A stretch of 64,000 nt of DNA from Streptomyces sp. B3I8 (GCF_030816915.1 NZ_JAUSYN010000002.1:186001-250000), one strand, 5' to 3'; counted from the stretch's first letter, positions 55,786 through 64,000 are shown. Notes: generated by a model not told the origin, from the sequence alone. Program-made: numbers and translations.

Positions 55786-57258
55786 GTGACTGACCACGAC
55801 TCTGTGACCGACAACCACGATTCGTTCACCCACTGGAAGCACCGCGAGGAGATCGCGGAGTCGATGATCCCGCTGATCGGGAAGCTGCACCGGGAGCGGG
55901 ACGTCACCGTTCTCCTGCACAGCCGCTCCCTGGTGAACAAGTCGGTGGTGAGCATCCTCAAGACCCACCGGTTCGCCCGGCAGATCGCCGGGGCGGAGCT
56001 GTCGGTCACCGAGACACTCCCCTTCCTCCAGGCGCTGACCACGCTCGACCTCGGCCCCTCCCAGATCGACCTGGGCATGCTCGCCGCGACGTACAAGGAG
56101 GACGACCGCGGCCTGTCCGTACGGGAGTTCACCGCCGAGGCCGTCGCAGGGGCCACCGGCGGCGACAGGATCGAGCGCCGTGAGCCGCGCGACGTCGTGC
56201 TCTACGGCTTCGGCCGCATCGGACGCCTGGTCGCCCGGCTGCTCATCGAGAAGGCCGGCTCCGGAAACGGGCTGCGGCTGCGCGCCATCGTCGTGCGCGG
56301 CGGTGGCGGACGGCTCGGCGAGGATCTCGTCAAGCGGGCCTCGCTGCTGCGCCGCGACTCCGTGCACGGCCAGTTCCAGGGCACGATCACCGTCGACGAG
56401 GCGAACGGCACGATCACCGCCAACGGAAACGCCATCAGAGTCATCCACGCCGACGACCCGGCCTCGGTGGACTACACGGCGTACGGCATCAAGGACGCCA
56501 TCCTCATCGACAACACCGGCAGGTGGCGTGACCGCGAGGGGCTGTCGCAGCACCTGCGGCCCGGCATCGACAAGGTGGTGCTCACCGCGCCGGGCAAGGG
56601 CGACGTCCCCAACATCGTGCACGGCGTCAACCACGACACCATCAAGCCGGACGAGCGGATCCTGTCCTGCGCGTCCTGCACCACCAACGCGATCGTGCCG
56701 CCGCTGAAGGCGATGGACGACGAGTTCGGTGTGGAGCGCGGCCACGTCGAGACGGTGCACTCGTTCACCAACGACCAGAATCTGCTGGACAATTACCACA
56801 AGTCGGAGCGACGGGGCCGGTCGGCGCCGCTCAACATGGTGCTCACCGAGACGGGCGCCGCCTCCGCCGTCGCCAAGGCGCTGCCCGACCTCAAGGCACG
56901 GATCACCGGAAGTTCGATCCGGGTGCCGGTGCCGGACGTCTCGATCGCGATCCTCAATCTCCGGCTCACGCGGGAGACCAGCCGGGAGGAGGTCCTCGAC
57001 CATCTGCGCGAGGTGTCGCTGACCTCGCCGCTCAAGCGGCAGATCGACTTCACCACCGCGCCGGACGCGGTCTCGAGCGACTTCGTCGGCTCGCGGCACG
57101 CGTCGATCGTGGACGCGGGAGCGACGAAGGTCGAGGGCGACAACGCGATCCTGTACCTCTGGTACGACAACGAGTTCGGGTACTCGTGCCAGGTGGTGCG
57201 GGTGGTGCAGTACGTGTCCGGGGTCGAGTACCCGACGTACCCGGCACCGGCGGCCTGA
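55786..57258 (+). CDS. Long-form glyceraldehyde-3-phosphate dehydrogenase
   Basis: A 490-aa GAPDH, well above the ~335 aa of the classic enzyme. An extra ~125-residue helical N-terminal domain (KHREEIAESMIPLIGKLHRE, SLVNKSVVSILKTHRF, FLQALTTLDLGPSQIDLGML) precedes the NAD domain (VVLYGFGRIGRLVARLL). The catalytic Cys is in ILSCASCTTNAIV and the His in HSFTNDQN. The 480-490 aa form is known in several actinobacteria and proteobacteria; the N-terminal role is unclear. GTG 55786 has GAGAG upstream. Its gene is divergent from the FAD subunit. Confidence 0.92.
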   Translation: MTDHDSVTDNHDSFTHWKHREEIAESMIPLIGKLHRERDVTVLLHSRSLVNKSVVSILKTHRFARQIAGAELSVTETLPFLQALTTLDLGPSQIDLGMLAATYKEDDRGLSVREFTAEAVAGATGGDRIERREPRDVVLYGFGRIGRLVARLLIEKAGSGNGLRLRAIVVRGGGGRLGEDLVKRASLLRRDSVHGQFQGTITVDEANGTITANGNAIRVIHADDPASVDYTAYGIKDAILIDNTGRWRDREGLSQHLRPGIDKVVLTAPGKGDVPNIVHGVNHDTIKPDERILSCASCTTNAIVPPLKAMDDEFGVERGHVETVHSFTNDQNLLDNYHKSERRGRSAPLNMVLTETGAASAVAKALPDLKARITGSSIRVPVPDVSIAILNLRLTRETSREEVLDHLREVSLTSPLKRQIDFTTAPDAVSSDFVGSRHASIVDAGATKVEGDNAILYLWYDNEFGYSCQVVRVVQYVSGVEYPTYPAPAA

Positions 57259-57264
57259 CCTCGC

Positions 57265-57300
57265 GGCGGTGGGGGCGGCACTTCCGTCGCCCCCACCGCC
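57265..57300. terminator. Bidirectional hairpin
   Basis: A 13-bp GGCGGTGGGGGCG/CGCCCCCACCGCC stem lies between the GAPDH and BrkB-family genes. Confidence 0.8.
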
Positions 57301-57321
57301 CCTGTGCGCGCCCCCTCTCCC

Positions 57322-58287
57322 CTACTTCCCCGGACCCGGGTCCGGACGGACCGGTGTGGTGATGCCCGCCCGTGCCGCTTCCAGCTGGGCGGCGAAGGCG
57401 ATGCCCAGGAAGAGGGCGATGCCGGTGAGGTTGGCCCACAGGAGCAGGGCGACGAAGGCGGTGAGGGGGCCGTAGAGGTCACCGAAGGCGCTGCTCTTCT
57501 CCACGTACAGGGCGAGCAGCCACGTGGCCGCCACCCACAGCACGAGGTGGACGGCGGAGCCGAACGCCAGCCAGGTGTACCCCGGTTGGTCCCTCCGCGG
57601 CGACCAGCGGAAGATCACCGCGGAGGCGATCCAGGCCGCGAACAGCCCGAGCGGCACCTCCAGGAGGTGCCACCAGCCGGGCCCGCTCCGGCTGTGCCCG
57701 TAGGTCTGCACCAGCGCGTCCCCGACGGCGCCGCCGGCGACCAGGACCACGAATCCCAGCACCATCGGCATCCCGGCCGCGACGGCGAGCAGAGTTGCGC
57801 GGGCGTACTTCCGGGGGAAGGGCCGGTCGCGTTCGATACCGTAGATGCGGTTGGCGCCGCGCTCGACCTGGCCCATCGCCGAGGCGAGGTTCAACAGGGC
57901 GAAGCCCAGGCCGGCGCAGAGCGCGAGGACGCTCCACACGCTGCCGTGGGCCGTCTTCCGGGTGCGCTCGAAGGCACCCTCGACGAGGTCCGCGCTGGCC
58001 CCCGGCACGATCCGTCCGAGGGTGAGCTCGATGACGCGGCCCACTCCCTCGGTGTGGACCGACGTGGCGAGTCCGACCAGGGCGATGGTGAACGGCACCA
58101 TGCCGAGGACGACCTGGAAGCCGAGCGCGCGGGCGTGGGTGAATCCGTCGGCGTACCGGAAGCGGGCGAAGGAGTGGAGCAGCAGCCGGACGCCTCCGTA
58201 CCGGCGCAGTGCGGTCAGCGCCTCGTCTCCGGAGAGTTCCTCCCCGATCATGTCCCGGGTCTGCGGGACGTGGACGGTTGTTCCCAT
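57322..58287 (-). CDS. YihY/virulence factor BrkB family membrane protein
   Basis: A 321-aa inner-membrane protein. The family opening is RFRYADGFTHARALGFQVVL, then MVPFTIALVGLATSVH and about six TM helices, with GAVGDALVQTYGHS, VIFRWSPRRDQPGYTWLAFG and LWANLTGIALFLGIAFAAQL typical of YihY/BrkB. Function not fixed; proposed roles include serum resistance or membrane stability. ATG 58287 has GAGGAGAG upstream. Confidence 0.9.
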   Translation of the reverse strand: MGTTVHVPQTRDMIGEELSGDEALTALRRYGGVRLLLHSFARFRYADGFTHARALGFQVVLGMVPFTIALVGLATSVHTEGVGRVIELTLGRIVPGASADLVEGAFERTRKTAHGSVWSVLALCAGLGFALLNLASAMGQVERGANRIYGIERDRPFPRKYARATLLAVAAGMPMVLGFVVLVAGGAVGDALVQTYGHSRSGPGWWHLLEVPLGLFAAWIASAVIFRWSPRRDQPGYTWLAFGSAVHLVLWVAATWLLALYVEKSSAFGDLYGPLTAFVALLLWANLTGIALFLGIAFAAQLEAARAGITTPVRPDPGPGK

Positions 58288-58306
58288 CGGCGGCGACTCT
58301 CCTCGG

Positions 58307-58356
58307 TTCACGGAGGTTCATGGAGGTGCTCGGAGGTGCGTAGAAGTGCGTGGAGC
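58307..58356. repeat. 10-nt imperfect tandem repeat, five units
   Basis: TTCACGGAGG, TTCATGGAGG, TGCTCGGAGG, TGCGTAGAAG and TGCGTGGAGC follow each other upstream of the BrkB gene. The ten-base period equals one helical turn, so the repeats face one side of the DNA. Confidence 0.8.
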
Positions 58357-58424
58357 GGCGTGGGCTCCTCGTTCGTACGCATGCCCCGGGAGCGGCCCCG
58401 TCGCGCATCCGGTGCGGCCCGGCT

Positions 58425-60866
58425 TCAGTCGGGCAGCTCCAGCCGGCGCTGCTCCCCCGGCCGGACCCGGACCGCGCGGCCGGCGACGCGGACGTCGAGG
58501 GGCGCGGCGGCGGAGGGCGGCACCTCGATCTCCACCAGGCGGTGCTCCAGCCGCAGGCGTACGCCCCAGTGGTCGTGGTGGCGCAGGGTGAAGCCGTAGG
58601 AGGAGAGTTCCGGCAGCGGGACGGGATCGAGCCGGAGCGCGCCCCCGCGGGTCTCCAGTCCGGGCAGGCCGCGCTGGACCAGGTCGAGGGTGCCGGCCAT
58701 GGCGCCGAGGTGGATGCCCTCGCCGGTGGTGCCGCCCTGCACGTCGGCGACGTCGCCGCGCAGGGCCTCCTGGACGTAGTTCCACGCCTCGGTGCGGCGG
58801 CAGCGGGCCAGGATCCAGCCGTGGACCAGTCCGCTGAGCGTGGAGCCGTGGCTGGTGCGGGCCAGGTAGTGGTCGACGGTGCGGCGCCACAGCTCGTCGT
58901 CGAAGCGGTGGCCCAACCGGGCGAAGAGGGCGACGAGTTCGTCCGGCGGGAAGAGGTGGCCGAGCATGAGGACGTCGGCCTGTTTGGACGCCTTGTAGCG
59001 GTTGACGCTGTCGCCCTCCGCCTCCAGGATGCGGTCCAGTCGGCGGATGTCGCCGTACCGGGCGCGGTAGCCGTCCCAGTCGAGTTCGGCGAGGTCTTCG
59101 TAGCCTTCGAACTGGCTGATGACGCCGTCGTGGAAGGGGATGCGCAAGGTGTGGGAGACCTCCTCCCAGCGCTGGAGTTCGGTGTCGGTCAGGCTGGTGC
59201 CCTCGGTGAGTTCGCGGCGCCGGGGCTCGGGGAGCGACCGCAGCAGCTCCAGGGTGCGGGTGAGCACCCAGGCGGCGGTGACGTTGGTGTAGGCGTTGTC
59301 GTCGAGGCCGGGCCGGTCGGCGTCCGGGTAGGCGTCGTGGTACTCGTCGGGACCCATCACACCGAGGATGCGGTGCCGGCGCGTGTGCGGGTCCCAGGTG
59401 GCGGAGTCGGCCCAGAACCGGGCGATCTCCAGCAGCATCTCGGCGCCGCCGGTGTGCAGGAACTCGGTGTCGCCGCTCGCCTCGCAGTACTGCCAGACGT
59501 TGTGCGCGATCGCCGACCCGACGTGTCGCTGGAGGTGCGAGTGGTCGGGCAGCCAGCGGCCCGAGCGGGGGTTGAGGTGCAGCCGCTGGGTCTCCTCCCG
59601 TCCGTCGCTGCCGCTCTGCCACGGGTACAGAGCACCGCGTCGGCCGACGGCGCGGGCCGCCGCGCGGGCGGGTTCCAGACGCCGGTGGCGGTAGGTGAGC
59701 AGGGCTCGGGAGACCTCGGGGAAGTGCAGGTTGAGGTACGGCAGCACGAACAGCTCGTCCCAGAAGACGTGCCCGCGGTAGGCCTCGCCGTGCAGTCCCC
59801 GCGCCGGTACGCCGACGTCGAGGTCGGCGGTGTGCGGGGAGAGGGTCTGCAGCACGTGGAAGAGGTGCAGCCGCAGGATGAGGCCGGGCTCCCCGGGGAC
59901 CTCGAGCCGGGCCCGGCGCCACAACTGCTCCCAGGCCGCGCGGTGGTTCTCCCGCAGCTCCACGAAGCCAGGTGCCGTACGGGCCCGTTCGGCGGCGGCG
60001 CGCAGCGGGTCGCTGATGGCGGGGTCGCGGGAGGTGTGCAGGGCGACGGTCTTGTCGACGACGGCCGTGCGGCCGGGCTCCAGGCGCAGGTGCGCGGTGT
60101 GCAGGGCGCGCGGGTGCACGTGGTGGACGGTGACCGGCACGTCCGCGGTGACGCGGGCCGCCATGCCGATCCGGACGTCGGAGGTACGGGTGCGGCAGCG
60201 CAGCCATGCGGTGTCTGGGGTGGTGGTGCCGGTGTGGACGTGGGTGAGGTGCCGGCCGTCCAGATCGCGGTAGCGGGGGACGCCGGAGTTGGTGACGCCG
60301 CCGTCGAGCGCCGACTCGACCTCGAGGGCCAGGCCGGCGCCCTCGGCCGTCAACTCGGTGCGTAGTGCGGCGAGATGGGCGTCGGCCATGGAGACGAGCC
60401 GCTGCTGGCGCACGTCGAGGGTGCGGCCCCCGCCGAGCGCGTAGCGCGTGTGGCGGGCCAGCAGCCCGGAGTCCAGGTGGAGGGTGAGGCGGTGGTCGAG
60501 AACGGTCGCGGTGTCCGGGGTGAGCCAGTCGCCGCCGGCGGGGCGCAGGCGCAGGGGCAGCCAGTCGGGGAGGTTGACCAGGTCCTCGTTCTCGACCCGG
60601 CGGCCGGCCACGTCGGAGGTGAGGCGGTCGTAGCAGCCGGCCAGGTAGGTGCCGGGGTAGTGGACGGCGTCCGCCGCACACTCGGGGAGTGCGCCGCGGG
60701 TGGCGAAGCGGCCGTTGCCGAGGGTGCACAGGGACTCCCTGAGGCGTTCGGCGGCGGGGTCGTAGCCGTCGTACTCCCAGGTGCCGGGAGCGGCGGTGCC
60801 ACAGCCGGGACCGGCGCGGTGGGTCCCGGGGGCGGGGGCCGGAGCGGGGGTCGTACCGGGGCGCAC
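58425..60866 (-). CDS. Glycoside hydrolase family 65 protein (phosphorylase or hydrolase)
   Basis: An 813-aa protein with the GH65 layout: N-terminal beta-sandwich (ESLCTLGNGRFATRGALPEC, typical LGNGxxxTRG), an (alpha/alpha)6 barrel with GHVFWDELFVLPYLNL, the catalytic acid in VMGPDEYHDAYPD, and the phosphate-binding-type TSHGSTLSGLVHGW, followed by a short C-terminal beta domain. GH65 includes trehalose, maltose and kojibiose phosphorylases and acid trehalases; the THGST-like triplet suggests phosphorolysis, but specificity is inference. The GTG at 60866 is the longest start and has no clear ribosome site. A tiny upstream ORF (60871-60918) ends 4 nt before it. Confidence 0.9.
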   Translation of the reverse strand: MRPGTTPAPAPAPGTHRAGPGCGTAAPGTWEYDGYDPAAERLRESLCTLGNGRFATRGALPECAADAVHYPGTYLAGCYDRLTSDVAGRRVENEDLVNLPDWLPLRLRPAGGDWLTPDTATVLDHRLTLHLDSGLLARHTRYALGGGRTLDVRQQRLVSMADAHLAALRTELTAEGAGLALEVESALDGGVTNSGVPRYRDLDGRHLTHVHTGTTTPDTAWLRCRTRTSDVRIGMAARVTADVPVTVHHVHPRALHTAHLRLEPGRTAVVDKTVALHTSRDPAISDPLRAAAERARTAPGFVELRENHRAAWEQLWRRARLEVPGEPGLILRLHLFHVLQTLSPHTADLDVGVPARGLHGEAYRGHVFWDELFVLPYLNLHFPEVSRALLTYRHRRLEPARAAARAVGRRGALYPWQSGSDGREETQRLHLNPRSGRWLPDHSHLQRHVGSAIAHNVWQYCEASGDTEFLHTGGAEMLLEIARFWADSATWDPHTRRHRILGVMGPDEYHDAYPDADRPGLDDNAYTNVTAAWVLTRTLELLRSLPEPRRRELTEGTSLTDTELQRWEEVSHTLRIPFHDGVISQFEGYEDLAELDWDGYRARYGDIRRLDRILEAEGDSVNRYKASKQADVLMLGHLFPPDELVALFARLGHRFDDELWRRTVDHYLARTSHGSTLSGLVHGWILARCRRTEAWNYVQEALRGDVADVQGGTTGEGIHLGAMAGTLDLVQRGLPGLETRGGALRLDPVPLPELSSYGFTLRHHDHWGVRLRLEHRLVEIEVPPSAAAPLDVRVAGRAVRVRPGEQRRLELPD

Positions 60867-61105
60867 GGCGGTCAGGCCGCAGGGGCGGCGGGGTCGTGGG
60901 AGACGTCGTGCTCCTTCATGCCGGACCCTTCATGCCCAGTCCTCCGACTCCCCGGGTTCTCGAGGTATGAGAGATCGCTCGGGTCCGGTCCGGTCCGGCC
61001 ATGGAACCGTCGGCCGGGCCGCCTCGGACGGATGCGGGTCCCTCCCTCCCAGTCTGCGGGGCGGGCCCGGAATCCGCCCGCCGTGCGGGACCGCGACGCG
61101 GCGGG

Positions 61106-61733
61106 TCAGTCGGCCGGCGGCGGAACGAGCGTGTTGGGGCCGGTGCGGCCGGCGAGGTGGTCCGCCACGGTGTCGGCCGTGGCCTCGGCGATGTCCCAGC
61201 CCAGCAGTCGCATGCCGAAGCCGTGGGCGATGCGGGCGAAGGCGACGCCGATCTTGCCGGTGCCGACCACGCCGACGGTGCGGCCGCGCAGGTCACGGCC
61301 CATCAGGCCGTCGAGCCGGAAGTCGAACTCGCGGGTGCGGTGGGCGGCCCGGACGACGCGGCGGTCGATGGCGAGCGCGAGGGCCCGGGCGAACTCGGCG
61401 ACGGAGTACGGCGAGTAGGACGAGACGCGGGCCACGGTCAGGCCGAGGTCGGCGGCGGTGGTCAGGTCGATGTTGTTGTAGCCAGTGGCGCGCTGGGCGA
61501 TCAGTCTCGTGCCGCCCTTGGCCAGGGTGCGCAGGACCTCGGCGTCCAGGATGTCGTTGACGCTGCTGAGCACGATGTCGTGACCGACGGCGGATGGGGG
61601 CGGTGTCGCGGTCGAGGAACAGGCCCAGGCAGTGGAGTCCGTGACCGGCCGCGAGGTGAGGGGCGAAGGCGGTGCGCAGGAGGGGTTCCTCGTCCGCGAG
61701 GACACCGTAGGCGACGATCCGGAGGGGGTTCAC
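61106..61733 (-). pseudogene. Fermentative D-lactate dehydrogenase (2-hydroxyacid dehydrogenase), frameshifted and truncated
   Basis: Starts at GTG 61733 (GGAGAAC upstream) as VNPLRIVAYGVLADEEPLLR... then shifts frame near 61594-61603, in a GGGGG run, and continues as SAVGHDIVLSSVNDILDAEV, TLAKGGTRLIAQRATGYNNI, SSYSPYSVAEFARALALAID and VGVVGTGKIGVAFA (Rossmann GxGxxG). It stops after GWDIAEATADTVADHLAGRT, missing ~100 residues including the catalytic His/Glu of the C-terminal part. The length is one base over a multiple of three. The frameshift alone could be a sequencing slip, but the missing C-terminus means the gene is a true relic. Confidence 0.75.
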
Positions 61734-61866
61734 GTTCTCCACGGCACGGCCCGGAACACGTCGGCATTCGGGCCGACCGGCCCGCGTCTCCCGCGCCCGT
61801 CGCCCCTGTCCTCCACGCACCGCCGCCCCTGCCGGCAGCACCGGGAGGAGTGCGCCTCCATGGTCC

Positions 61867-62649
61867 TCAGCCGGTTCCGCCGCTTCCGGTGGAACCCCCA
61901 GTTCCGGTGGACCCGCCGGTCTTGTCGCGGGTCTCGCGGACCGCGTCCTCGCCGACCCCCCGCAACCCCTGCGCCGTGTCCTGACCGGCCGCCCGCGCCT
62001 GTTCCTTCGTCGTGCGGGCAGCGTCCTGCGCCGTGGACTTCACCGCGTCCACCGCTTCCTGCGCCGGTTCGCACATCTCCTCCTTGACGTCCTGCGCCGC
62101 CTGCGTGGCCTCCCGCTTCACTGGTTCGAGCAACTGGTCGGAGTGCTCACGCAGCCGGCGCCCCGCCCGCTCCTCCGCCTCGGTCGGAGGCAGCAGCGCC
62201 GCGGCGAGCATGCCGGCGCCGAAGGCGATGACGCCCGCCGCCAGCGGGCTGCCCTCGGTGCCCCGCCGCACCTGTTCCGGCGTCTGCTGGATCGCCTCGC
62301 CGACCTGCCCGGCGGCGTACTCCGCCGTGTCGGCCACCTGGCCCGCGGCCGACCTGGCCGTGTCCGAGACCTGGCCCGCCGTCGCACGTGCCGTGCCGGC
62401 GGCGCTGCCCGCCGCCCGGCCGGCGCCGCCGGCCAAACCGTACGCGGTGTCCGTCATGCTCGACGCGGCGTCACGGGAAGTGCCCATCACGCGCTCCTTC
62501 ATGTGCGTCATCCTGGTCCTGGTGGCGGCGGCCCTGCGCCGGGCGATCCGCCTCGGGGCCATCCGGTCCGCGAGGAGTTCTACGTTGCGGGCCAGATGGG
62601 CGCGCCGGTACTCCACGTCGGACCTCAACTGGTCGGGTGTCGTGCCCAT
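61867..62649 (-). CDS. DUF3618 family envelope protein
   Basis: A 260-aa protein with TTPDQLRSDVEYRRAHLARN and VELLADRMAPRRIARRRAAA, the DUF3618 pattern. A long Ala/Gly/Thr repeat region (AAGQVSDTARSAAGQVADTA) forms amphipathic helices like LEA proteins. A hydrophobic segment (LAAGVIAFGAGMLAAALLPP, ~137-156) and a Gly/Ser/Thr-rich end follow. ATG 62649 has AAGGAGG upstream and overlaps the upstream gene's end by 25 nt, so it is coupled to the holin-X gene. Function unknown; probably a stress-linked membrane-associated protein. Confidence 0.82.
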   Translation of the reverse strand: MGTTPDQLRSDVEYRRAHLARNVELLADRMAPRRIARRRAAATRTRMTHMKERVMGTSRDAASSMTDTAYGLAGGAGRAAGSAAGTARATAGQVSDTARSAAGQVADTAEYAAGQVGEAIQQTPEQVRRGTEGSPLAAGVIAFGAGMLAAALLPPTEAEERAGRRLREHSDQLLEPVKREATQAAQDVKEEMCEPAQEAVDAVKSTAQDAARTTKEQARAAGQDTAQGLRGVGEDAVRETRDKTGGSTGTGGSTGSGGTG

Positions 62650-63080
62650 TGCGCGTCCTCCTTGAGGGTCTGCACGGTCTGTTCGGGCTTGACGTGGACG
62701 GCCCGCAGCCGGGCCCGGCCGGTCGTGTAGAGCACGCCTCCGGTCACCGCCCACACGGCGGTGACGACGAGTGCCGCCCAGGCGAGGTCCATGACGTGGG
62801 CGAGGCCGAACATGGCTGTCAGGCTGCCCATCAGCACGACGAGGTGGCCCGCGTATCCGGCGCCGCCCAGCATGCCGAAGGCCTTGCCGGCCTTGGCCGA
62901 CTCCTGTTTGATCTCCGCCTTGGCGAGGTCGATCTCGTCGCGGACGAGCCGCGAGAGGTCGCTGCCGATCTCACCGACGAGCTCGCCGAGCGAGGACTCG
63001 GCCCCGTCGGCCGAGGGCATCACCGGTTCCTGCGGCGCGTAGGGTCGCGCCGTTCCCGGTTCCCAGTAGGAGGTGGCCAT
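62625..63080 (-). CDS. Phage-holin family / DUF1469 (holin-X) membrane protein
   Basis: A 151-aa protein. SSLGELVGEIGSDLSRLVRD and EIDLAKAEIKQESAKAGKAF form the typical amphipathic part, followed by two TM helices (AGYAGHLVVLMGSLTAMFGL, WAALVVTAVWAVTGGVLYTT). This is the Actino holin-X/DUF1469 pattern; such proteins are cellular, not phage, and accompany DUF3618 in actinobacteria. GAGAGG precedes the ATG. Confidence 0.88.
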   Translation of the reverse strand: MATSYWEPGTARPYAPQEPVMPSADGAESSLGELVGEIGSDLSRLVRDEIDLAKAEIKQESAKAGKAFGMLGGAGYAGHLVVLMGSLTAMFGLAHVMDLAWAALVVTAVWAVTGGVLYTTGRARLRAVHVKPEQTVQTLKEDAQWARHPTS

Positions 63081-63083
63081 GGT

Positions 63084-63980
63084 TCAGCCCTCTCGCATCG
63101 GCCGCCGTGCGCCGGGGCGGGCCGCCGGTCCACCGGGCGGGGCCGGAGCGGCGCTGCCACCGGGCGACGTACGGGCGGGCCCCTCCGCGTACCCCGGCCG
63201 CTCCCCGTGTCCGGGCCCTTGCCCATATCCGGGTCCTCGCCCGTATCCCGCCCCCTCCCCGTATCCCGGCCCTTCCCGGTATCCGGTGCCCTCGGTGTGG
63301 CCCCCGCCCTCCCCGTATCCGGGGCCACGCCCGTACCCCGGGTCGCCGTAGGGAACCCGGCCGTGGCCGTAGCCGTGCACGGGGTCCTCGAACCCGGTGT
63401 CGGGCGGGCCGCCCGCGGCAGCCACCGGACGCCCGTTCGGGGCCGGACCGCCGGTGCGTGCCGTGTGACCGTCGTGGCCTGCCGCGCTGACGCCCTTGCC
63501 CGCCCGGGCCAGGGCGAAGCCGGCCACCGCGGCGCCGGCGAGGAAGACGCCCGGCCGGCGCCGTGCGAAGTCCCGCAGGTCCCCGAGCAGGCCGTCCGGC
63601 CCCCGTTCCTCGATCCGGGCGGCCACCTTGTGACCGCCGTCCGCGACCTGCCGTACGACGCCGGCGGCGCCGGAGTCGCGGCCGCCGCTGTCGCCCATGA
63701 CGCGCAGCTCGTCGGAGAGCTTGCGTACGTTGTCGGCGAGGCGCCGCGTCTGGACGTTCGCCTGGTCCTGGAGCTGGTCGCGCAGCTCGTCCACGAAGTC
63801 ACGGGCCTGGGCAGTGGCCTCGCCGGCCACGTTGCCCGCCTGCTCCTTGGCCGTGCCGGCCACCTCGGCGGCCTTGTCGCCCACCAGTCCGGCTCCCTCG
63901 CCCGCCTTGTCCTGGGCCGTTTTCGCCACTGCCGCCGGGGTCCCCCGGTCCGGGCGGCTGGTGCTCTGGAAGTCGCTCAA
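63084..63980 (-). CDS. Membrane protein with Gly/Tyr-rich repeat tail
   Basis: A 298-aa protein beginning at TTG 63980 with AGGAGGAGCC upstream. The first ~100 residues are helical and Ala/Lys-rich (AQDKAGEGAGLVGDKAAEVA, DELRDQLQDQANVQTRRLAD). A hydrophobic helix (GVFLAGAAVAGFALARAGK, ~145-163) precedes a ~100-residue GxGYGxG repeat domain (bases ~63160-63350) ending in a Pro/Ala-rich basic tail. It lies 3 nt upstream of the holin-X gene, so the three genes form one operon. The first part resembles DUF3618-partner proteins; function unknown. Confidence 0.78.
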   Translation of the reverse strand: MSDFQSTSRPDRGTPAAVAKTAQDKAGEGAGLVGDKAAEVAGTAKEQAGNVAGEATAQARDFVDELRDQLQDQANVQTRRLADNVRKLSDELRVMGDSGGRDSGAAGVVRQVADGGHKVAARIEERGPDGLLGDLRDFARRRPGVFLAGAAVAGFALARAGKGVSAAGHDGHTARTGGPAPNGRPVAAAGGPPDTGFEDPVHGYGHGRVPYGDPGYGRGPGYGEGGGHTEGTGYREGPGYGEGAGYGRGPGYGQGPGHGERPGYAEGPARTSPGGSAAPAPPGGPAARPGARRPMREG

Positions 63981-64000
63981 GGCTCCTCCTGGTCGATCGA

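Noticed and set aside
62625..63080. Holin-family protein as evidence of a prophage
   Set aside because: The holin-X/DUF1469 family is cellular, and no phage structural, lysin or integrase genes are present.

Overview
This window is GC-rich actinobacterial DNA, almost certainly from a Streptomyces chromosome. The signs are strong third-position GC in every real gene, GTG and TTG starts behind GGAGG-type ribosome sites, leaderless starts 6-8 nt after a -10 box, a TTA (bldA-type) codon, and typical Streptomyces families (F420-dependent LLM oxidoreductase, bulb-lectin and PQQ-type Ser/Thr kinases, DUF2690, DUF3140, DUF5997). There is no ribosomal or other strongly conserved core operon, no transposase, no integrase and no CRISPR array. 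The mix of secreted carbohydrate-active enzymes, sensory proteins, efflux pumps and gene relics fits a chromosome-arm or semi-accessory region.

Layout. 1-1401: the end of an acyltransferase-3 gene and an SGNH-hydrolase lipoprotein (minus). 1913-6390: a lectin-domain Ser/Thr kinase and a secreted GH97 glycosidase. 6920-8815: a NarL-type two-component system. 8983-10681: a cold-shock protein and a GH18 chitinase with a DasR-type operator. 10777-13340: a secreted peptidoglycan-binding protein and two membrane-anchored HTH proteins with cell-surface domains. 13485-19466: a UvrA-like ABC protein without the UvrB-binding domain, followed by two 14-TM drug exporters. 19490-21510: a tRNA-like RNA gene, a sirtuin, a dehydrogenase relic, a CebR-like operator and an OGA-HAT-like acetyltransferase. 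21626-24163: a secreted twin-F5/8C beta-helix protein.

24452-28212: a phosphosignalling cluster with a CHASE3 kinase and a frameshifted receiver-PP2C gene (minus), facing a small HTH protein and an Rcp1-like receiver (plus). 28496-29212: a basic winged-helix protein. 29480-33637: a complete polyamine-type ABC importer operon. 33809-35980: an MMPL exporter. 36232-37894: DUF3140, DUF2945 and an LLM oxidoreductase. 37949-42166: a PQQ-propeller Ser/Thr kinase, a P-loop kinase, a LysR effector domain lacking an HTH, and DUF5997. 42848-46708: a large XRE-nSTAND-WD40 protein. 46839-48240: an NlpC/P60 hydrolase and a small secreted protein. 48378-52284: an F5/8C-type protein, a PRC-barrel protein and membrane proteins.

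52405-60866 holds carbon metabolism: phosphoglucomutase, an orphan FAD subunit, a long-form GAPDH, a BrkB/YihY membrane protein and a GH65 phosphorylase or hydrolase. 61106-61733 is a broken D-lactate dehydrogenase. 61867-63980 is a compact three-gene set for envelope proteins (DUF3618, holin-X/DUF1469, and a Gly/Tyr-rich membrane protein).

Most striking signals: (1) a full cloverleaf tRNA-like gene (anticodon UCC) whose T-loop reads UGCAA instead of UUCRA, as in staphylococcal cell-wall tRNA-Gly; (2) HTH proteins that join a cytoplasmic DNA-binding domain to an external wall-binding domain, one carrying the only TTA codon I found; (3) a 14-blade WD40 nSTAND protein; (4) at least three genes broken by single-base changes in short C/G runs, which is either real decay or a sequencing artefact. 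All family names are from motif recognition; no database search was run.
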